Below, piece after piece: positions 59,440 to 64,000 of a stretch of DNA of 64,000 bases. This stretch comes from Steinernema hermaphroditum. Taxonomy: Eukaryota > Nematoda > Chromadorea > Rhabditida > Steinernematidae. The position numbers and the translations under genes were made by a program. Numbering within the stretch: position 1 is the stretch's first letter; each line of letters begins with the position of its first letter. Where the stretch lies: the NCBI GenBank assembly GCA_030435675.1, contig CM059622.1, positions 4,774,001 through 4,838,000 of the forward strand, written 5' to 3'. The notes under the pieces are model-generated. The model saw nothing but the letters and a program-made list of their open reading frames with translations. It was not told the origin of the DNA and made no database searches.

Positions 59440-60660
59440 ATCTTAGCAATCCAATCCCCTCTGATTGATATTTCCCAGAATCCTGAATAGTCATCTGCCG
59501 ACGTCAAATTTTTATGGCTACAGATAGCTTTCGCTCTCTCTTTAGAACCATTAATCCGCTTCATTCCAATAATCGGATATTCAATCATGTTGAGTAATGG
59601 CGATAAAATCCTTCTCATAATGCATTTCTTCGGATCCTTTATGAGCGAATATTTCTGTTTTAAAATCCATCTGCCTCTTCATTTTGCTTAAGGCTGTCCA
59701 CAAAAGCGAAAAAACTCGGAATCGCTAGCATACGTCCCCAGTCTATACATTTGCCTTCACCCCTTATCCGGCTTTGCTCCACCAAAGCCTCAGCGATGGT
59801 GCAGTATCCTTGGTTACTCCCATCTCTTTCCCGGGGAAGCATCTTCATATTACTGCAATTATCCGCATGTTGACCTCGCTTCGAGAAGAGCACCGTTGAT
59901 GACACGTTTGCCGAAGGATGTTCCGAGGAATGTTTACAGTATCAAGAGCATCACAAGTTATTTGTCTTTTTAAGTGCCAATTAATAACACGGTCCCTTGT
60001 TGTCCTCATGCGCAGGATATGCACCTGGGAACTACAAATTAGATGTTTCGCAATTGTGATGCGTGACGCGCAGCGATAGATTTCCAATAATAAGCGCTAA
60101 TTGAGCAGTCCGTAGTGGACGCGTACTTCAATCGCTAATCTCTTAATCTCGAGTTCCTTGTCGGAGCGGATGCTAAATTTGTAACGCAGAAACAAGTGTA
60201 CGAGCGCTAAGATTTTTTCATGCTCTAGAAAGTGCGCAAGGTACAGTATGACTTTTCTCATCACATGATATTTTCCAAAATTTGAGGAAAACGGAAAGAA
60301 TGAAGGAAAATGGGCCTCAGCCAGTTTTGGGCAGCTAGTTTAGCTTGTACTCATCGACGAACGGCTTACGATACAGTGCACGTCCGACGAATATCGCTTC
60401 TTTTCGTCTGTCTTCGGTGATGAAGAAAGCTAAAAGAAGCGATCCTATCAGTTCTGCGAAGGCGTCGAAGCGGCAAAGAGCTGAATCCGGTGACTTCGCA
60501 GTGGTAGAGAATTTCATTATCCTCTTCATAATTCCCATTTCTAAGCGGAACATTTACAAACCTTTATTTTGGTCCATGCATCAAAACTGTCATATTTTAT
60601 TCTGATATACTCTTTAGAAACACTTAAAGCTTCACTTATCTCACGATAAATACAACGAAA
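59440..60660. other. Intergenic stretch, no gene recognised
   Basis: Between the foldback element and gene 6. Frames of 70-86 codons occur on both strands without signal peptides or domains. TTTATT at 60563-60568 (AATAAA on the minus strand) lies about 100 nt past the stop of gene 6 and is its likely polyadenylation signal. Confidence 0.5.
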
Positions 60661-60668
60661 TGCTTATT

Positions 60669-61015
60669 TCACTTATGGTACTTTCTGCCTTGACAGAAGG
60701 TGATCATTTGGTCGAAGGAGCAGCTGTGTTCACAACAAATCGCCATCAGGTTTCCCATAAGGGATTCGTCGATGAGCTTTGAGCCATCTATCGGGTCATC
60801 TGAAAGATCCAGAGTGTTAAATGCATCTACTGTTCGGAGTCTTTACTTTCCAGGTGAAAGCTCTCTCTGCAGACACGCTTAACGGTCTTGAGAAGCGCTT
60901 CCTTACAGTACTTGAGGCGAATGGCCTTCTCTTCGTCGGACTCTCGGGACGGCTGTTCCAGAGCGAAGATGATAGAACAGGTGGAGATGAGAAGAAGGGC
61001 AGTGAGAGGCTTCAT
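60669..61015 (-). CDS. Insulin-like peptide precursor, six-cysteine type (gene 6)
   Basis: Predicted 99-residue secreted insulin-family ligand. Exons 60847-61015 and 60669-60799 flank a 47-bp phase-1 intron (A|GTAAAG ... GATCTTTCAG|AT). The signal peptide is MKPLTALLLISTCSIIFA. An acidic pro-region (EQPSRESDEEK) precedes the B chain, KYCKEALLKTVKRVCRE (C37-x11-C49). A linker of about 28 residues leads to the A chain, ICCEHSCSFDQMITFCQ (C78, C79, C83, C92). Loop sizes are canonical. The B chain has Lys where most insulins have Gly after the first cysteine, so it is a divergent member. TATA-like GTATAAG lies 39 bp before the ATG. Confidence 0.92.
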
Positions 61016-61053
61016 CTCCGTGTACCTGTAGTACCTAGGTTGTTTAACGAGTT

Positions 61054-61060
61054 CTTATAC
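61054..61060 (-). promoter_or_regulatory. TATA-like element of insulin-like gene 6
   Basis: GTATAAG on the minus strand, 39 bp before the ATG at 61015. Confidence 0.4.
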
Positions 61061-61574
61061 ACCTACGTTGGGCGGTTCCGTTGTCAACTATGCGGTGGCC
61101 TTGATAGGAAAGGGTTTGAGGGAGGCGGGGTCGGGAAGTGCCGGAGGCTCGGGCACAGACGGCGTTGTCGTTCCTTTTGCTGACTACTGCATCTTCCGGC
61201 TGTAACGTTGGCAGGTATTGATTAAAATAATGTGATGGGTTCGAAACGCATTGATGATTTTATTGGTTGCACTAGCGACGATAGGATGGCTGAGGAAGCG
61301 GAAATTATGAGATTTCGGAAGCGAGAGAAATTTTAGAAATGGATAAGTCGCCATGTGTCTTTGTTCTAAGACCTTGTGAGGAGTCGATGCTTCCCACCGA
61401 ACACAAGCTGATAAAGCACGAGATGCCATTCAAAGGAGCTTATCACCGTCTGGGGAAATAGCAAAACAATAGTGGGCCACGTATTATAGGCATCGACTAC
61501 ATGCTTCCTTGCCTCCCGGTTGCCTCTATCAATAGCCTCTATCTCGGTCTACAACTACAACACAAGTTACTTCC

Positions 61575-61940
61575 TCCGATAAATTCACTAGTCTAATCCG
61601 AAAAGAAACCCGAGCTTTGCGATTCTTAGACTATAAATAATTGTTTAAAGAGGGATTGCTAGCCATGACTGGATACAATAGAGAGAATGAGAGGACTCTG
61701 AATCGGAACAAGACTAAACTTTCATTCCATCCGATTGCAGTCATACGGCATAGGCTGATCAGTTTCTAAATACTTTCTCCGATAAATTCAGTAATCTATT
61801 CCGAAGATAAACCCAAGCTTTGCGGCTCTAAGACTAAAAATAGTCGTATAAAAGGGGGCTGTGTGCAGTAGATCAAACTCTGAATCTGAAAAGCATTCGA
61901 TTCATATGGCATAGGCTGGTCAGCTTCTAAATCCCAGTCC
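61575..61940 (+). repeat. Local tandem duplication, ~160-203 bp unit
   Basis: TCCGATAAATTCA begins at 61575 and again at 61778. Both copies continue with TAATC/CTATTCCGAA, GAGCTTTGCG or AAGCTTTGCG, AGACTA(T/A)AAATA and later GGCATAGGCTG(A/G)TCAG. The second copy is about 40 bp shorter. The copies have diverged noticeably, so the duplication is not recent. Confidence 0.75.
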
Positions 61941-61949
61941 TTTTTCTTC

Positions 61950-62800
61950 CATCTCAGAAGGTTCATCATCAGTAGAAAACCAAACTCCGAAAACATCCAA
62001 TTCAAAATCTTAGTTGGCATTCTCCATTTGCCACACACAACGCTCTCTCAGGCACGCTCCATATTCAACAGAAACACCAAACCGATCTCACCATCAAAGT
62101 CGACGCCGTCCAATGTTGATGTAGAAATCGCAAGTTGTTCCACACAGCTTGAAGAGAGCATCACATGCCCGAAGAAACAACAGAGAAGTTTCATTGTAAA
62201 ATAAAACAAACACGTCAGAGACTTCTTTCGTTCTTTCGTCTTGACCACCGCTGTCGGCGATCGCTCAGGCTATTCGCTTCGATACCGAGCAGCACAAACC
62301 GTTTGAGGGTCATGCTCAAGTAGGTGAGTCACCCTCTAGAGGCCTTGTAAAAGGAGATCAATAAACCGAAATGGAAAAGGTATGGAGTTGGAAGAAAGGA
62401 GTCCCTCTTGTGTCCACGAGAGAAACTCTCACAAATGTCTTGTTGATTGAATCATGTTCAGTAAGCAAACACTCATAATCAGCATGTAAATAGCAGACAC
62501 ATCGTTGCAAATCTCAAGATTACACACCGAGACTCCGTATAAAAGCGCTATTTTTGCCACCATTCCCACCAAAGCAAATGCCAATGTCTATTTGAAAATC
62601 CCATCCGAATATGCTTATCGGCTAGATGTTTAATCTTCCTAAGGGAAGCCGCTAACATGGATTATGAAGTCCTTCTCTTGTGGGCGCAGTCATCTGCACT
62701 GTACCTTTACTATTTACAATCACCATGATCGTCGTATCTATAAATCAACAAGCACCCGTTCGTCCTGTTTGTCGAGGCCTGTTTTTCCTGCAAAATGTTT
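61950..62800. other. Intergenic stretch, no confident gene
   Basis: Between the tandem duplication and gene 7. A short minus-strand frame near 62048-62194 has weak insulin-like cysteine spacing but is not convincing. TTTATT at 62808-62813 (AATAAA on the minus strand) lies 75 nt past the stop of gene 7. Confidence 0.45.
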
Positions 62801-62887
62801 ACTCACATTTATTGTGTACTGTGTGCACGCATTCACAACTCTGTGTTGTATTTCATTATGTCTCAATATATTTCTCGCGGCTCTTCT

Positions 62888-63211
62888 TCAGGCGCACATC
62901 TCCATCATCTTCTCCTTGGTCCAAACACGCTCCTCGCACAGTTCCTTCCGACAGCGGAACGCCCTCACGACTAAATCAAAACCTTTACAGTACTCTTCGG
63001 AGACCCACTCACCTTCTTCTCCGTCGAGAAGTCCCGAGCACATCTCCATGAGCTCTTGAACGAGGTTCTGGAGACACATCGTGCGCTGAGCCAGATCCTC
63101 GTTGTGCATCTTGATCATCAAAAGCTCACTGCTCGGCTTCAGAGCGTGTCCCAGAGCCGTGGACGCCATGAAGACGACCAGAAGAGCGACGAAAACAGAG
63201 TTAGCGACCAT
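62888..63211 (-). CDS. Atypical insulin-like / cysteine-rich secreted peptide (gene 7)
   Basis: A secreted precursor with signal peptide MVANSVFVALLVVFMASTALG. The B-chain-like segment is RTMCLQNLVQELMEMCSG (C46-x11-C58). A 42-bp segment (62971-63012, G|GTGAGT ... GATTTAG|TC) sits where the other genes have their phase-1 intron and has correct splice sites, but it is in frame and open. Spliced, the product is 93 residues with A-chain-like FRCRKELCEERVW...MCA (C73, C78, C92). Arg74 replaces the second cysteine of the CC pair, leaving an odd total of five. Unspliced, it is 107 residues with six cysteines, including a second Cys-x11-Cys (YCKGFDLVVRAFRC). Either isoform may exist. TATAA lies 40 bp before the ATG and AATAAA 75 nt after the stop. 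Membership in the insulin family rests on position, phase and the B chain. Confidence 0.65.
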   Translation of the reverse strand: MVANSVFVALLVVFMASTALGHALKPSSELLMIKMHNEDLAQRTMCLQNLVQELMEMCSGLLDGEEGEWVSEEYCKGFDLVVRAFRCRKELCEERVWTKEKMMEMCA

Positions 63212-63250
63212 CGTATCCTTGACAACCGGGAAGGTATAGTGAACAGCTCA

Positions 63251-63255
63251 TTATA
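63251..63255 (-). promoter_or_regulatory. TATA-like element of gene 7
   Basis: TATAA (within CTTATAATG) on the minus strand, 40 bp before the ATG at 63211. Confidence 0.35.
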
Positions 63256-63259
63256 AGAC

Positions 63260-64000
63260 CTCTTTTGTAGGCGCGAATATGGGCGGCGATTTTACACATA
63301 GCTTATGGATGGCATTCGAAAGGCCTTGTGGAGAGGAGTGGCCGCAGTGGAAGGCGAGTCTCTGGGGTTCACATGGCGGTTGACGGTGAAGCGATTAACC
63401 AAAGTATTCAGTCAAATTGGGTACACGTAAAGGGTATTTGGTACAGTGAAACGCACCAGCTACTTGTAACTTTGAGAAGTCAGCACAGTTTGGAGACATA
63501 TAGAGGGACCGGAGGCTCATCAACTCAAGACCATTCTTAGTTATATAGGCTTGCTGCCTATAAGCTTCAAGATGCAATTGTGTTTCATTTTTCGTTGGGT
63601 AACTTCTCGACACAAAGAGGAACTCTTCTCTTCAGAAGAACCGCTAGATGCGCCGTTTTTCCGTTCCACTTGTCTCGGCAAAACTAGTTTTTCTGTTCGG
63701 GGAAATCACCTTCGCCGTTCTGACCTTTGTGTCAAACCAAGCAACTTGGACGCTCTCAAAAGAGGGACCACCTTTGCCGAACCTTCTTCAACCTTTTTTC
63801 GTTCGTAAAGACGGGTTCGACAAACATTGATGTTGCGATTTGCCAAGGACTTCAGCACGTGCCATGCACGTGTGCCGAGAGTGCGCAGAAAATTAGATCT
63901 CAGTGATAGATTCCGATCCGATTCGTCTATAGAGAGCTGGTGTTCTAGCTTCTCTTCTACATGTTCCGTCTTGCTTCTCGCACCCTTTAACCACATTCTC
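63260..64000. other. Right-edge stretch with one unassigned frame
   Basis: A minus-strand frame of 96 codons (63706-63996) starts MWLKGARSKTEHVEEKLEH and is charged, without a signal peptide or known motif. It touches the window edge and could be part of a gene outside. I would not call it a gene from this sequence alone. Nothing else was recognised here. Confidence 0.3.

Noticed and set aside
62010..62194. Minus-strand frame MKLLCCFFGHVMLSSSC with a downstream ACLRERCVW as an insulin-like relic related to gene 7
   Set aside because: Joining them needs a 35-bp intron with a poor acceptor, and the Cys-x11-Cys falls inside the would-be signal peptide. Too weak to annotate.
62664..63059. Plus-strand frames of 120-130 codons with TLCCISLCLNIF
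   Set aside because: They are antisense to gene 7 and its 3' region, lack the final A-chain cysteine, and show no signal peptide or intron.

Overview
The window is nematode genomic DNA. Two independent signs show this. An exact copy of the 22-nt spliced leader SL1, followed directly by a splice donor, sits at 42824-42845. The unique sequence to its right carries a cluster of insulin-like peptide genes with nematode-type cysteine patterns and very short (41-50 bp) introns. The species cannot be named from the sequence alone.

Layout. Positions 1-42607 are one head-to-tail satellite array of about 240 monomers of roughly 173 bp, broken only by a 500-N assembly gap (26495-26994). It has three sequence domains: a left one (about 1-4600) that includes a 161-bp monomer variant, a long middle one, and a right one (about 31840-42607) with a different 3' half of the monomer. 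Local dimers and multi-monomer block duplications are visible. The array is interrupted by a 307-bp insertion (42608-42914), flanked by a 5-bp duplication, that contains an SL1 RNA gene. One last orphan monomer follows (42915-43087).

From about 43.5 to 63.2 kb the DNA is unique and gene-poor except for small secreted peptides. I reconstructed seven insulin-like genes by joining B-chain and A-chain exons: 43497-44320 (-), 47405-47793 (-), 51713-52083 (+), 52761-53195 (-), 58200-58466 (-), 60669-61015 (-) and 62888-63211 (-). All have a signal peptide, a B-chain Cys-x11-Cys, and a phase-1 intron between the B and A chains. Three have eight cysteines (the extra-disulfide, beta-like type), three have the canonical six, and one is atypical. 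A possible decayed eighth copy lies near 50.5 kb. Another small secreted peptide gene is at 57062-57247. The cluster also holds a 520-bp foldback transposable element with a 9-bp target duplication (58910-59429), three copies of a dispersed GC-rich repeat, and a local tandem duplication (61575-61940).

How it fits together. The insulin-like peptides would be secreted ligands for an insulin/IGF-type receptor (DAF-2 in C. elegans). Their divergence and mixed orientation suggest an old, locally expanded family. Five of the seven have a TATA-like element 39-47 bp before the ATG, implying very short untranslated leaders. Two instead have a 3' splice acceptor just before the ATG, which suits SL trans-splicing. 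The long open frames in the satellite are by-products of the repeat and are not genes.
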